From Flaccisagitta enflata (Eukaryota > Chaetognatha > Sagittoidea > Aphragmophora), in NCBI GenBank assembly GCA_965153355.1, contig OZ231126.1, positions 73,718,001 to 73,782,000 on the forward strand: 64,000 nucleotides of DNA. Reading direction: 5' to 3'. The notes beneath the pieces were generated by a model. It saw only the letters and a program-made list of their open reading frames with translations, ran no database searches and was not told the DNA's origin. The translations under genes and the position numbers were made by a program. How positions within the stretch are numbered: position 1 is the first letter of the stretch; every line of letters starts with the position of its first letter. Positions 63,841-64,000 of this stretch are shown here, one piece after another.

Positions 63841-64000
63841 GTTTTCACGCGTTCAATTTGAAGTCGTTGGATATGTGCGCGAATCTGCTCAAGTCGTTTT
63901 CTCCATCCAACTTATTGATTTCTCAACTTTCGCATTTGGATATTTCTTGCAACGAAAGACTGAAAAAGACAAAGTTACCCGCGGAAGTGAATAACATGTG
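63841..64000 (+). CDS. PHLPP-like LRR exon 4 of the visible set (runs off the window)
   Basis: Acceptor CTCGGGTTTCAG|GTTTTC; its first two bases complete a Gly codon with the previous exon. It reads GFHAFNLKSLDMCANLLKSF, SPSNLLISQLSHLDISCNER and LKKTKLPAEVNNM, still open at base 64000. It matches the last PHLPP LRRs, with the CVDLSCNEL and LDLTGNPRL segments just before the PP2C domain. The catalytic domain should therefore start in the next exon or two, beyond this window. Confidence 0.83.

Overview
This is nuclear DNA of a eukaryote, most likely an invertebrate animal. The one convincing protein-coding gene is split by introns and its product resembles PHLPP, an animal Akt/PKC phosphatase. 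The rest is a very dense patchwork of simple repeats, minisatellites and short non-autonomous mobile elements. There are no bacterial-style operons, no rRNA genes and no CRISPR arrays. I cannot name the species. CpG is not depleted in the mobile elements or in the large exon.

Layout. 1-6500 holds a Helitron-like element (354-649), minisatellites, GA/GT tracts, a pogo-like element (3811-4698) that cuts off a possible MATH-domain ORF (4648-5217), and a CT-rich repeat block. 6500-21000 is a mixture of Helitron-like copies, palindromic 'PAL' elements, TA-flanked MITEs, TTC/GAAA/GA arrays and a Tc1 transposase relic. 21000-31000 holds a 1-kb mariner-type MITE, a 525-bp GTT array and a 2.26-kb hAT-like element with an 8-bp target duplication. 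31000-56000 holds further Helitron-like copies, tandem duplications that preserve empty insertion sites, a kappaB-motif-bearing MITE inside a Harbinger-like relic, a 1.1-kb CAA array, an 800-bp GA array and foldback MITEs. 56806-64000 carries four consecutive PHLPP-like LRR exons on the + strand. Their introns contain Helitron-like elements, a 1.7-kb AT-rich minisatellite and nested MITEs. The gene runs off both sides of the exon set: upstream PH-domain exons are not recognised here, and the PP2C phosphatase domain must lie beyond base 64000.

Main observation. At least three dispersed families (called HLE-1, HLE-2 and HLE-3 here) share no obvious sequence except at their extreme ends, yet have one architecture: AACAAG..., a subterminal copy of a stem sequence, a body with a (GTCN)n tetranucleotide array, then a short hairpin of the same stem, then CTAAAAA. 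This is the plan of Helentron-associated elements (HINE/DINE-1 type). Several copies have replaced or enlarged their internal array with a quite different tandem repeat, so they look like nurseries for new satellites. A second group (PAL) has long inverted termini around a self-inverted minisatellite and is found nested inside HLE-1. The family names are mine and only for this window. Strand of HLE copies is given with AACAAG as the 5' end and the hairpin as the 3' end.
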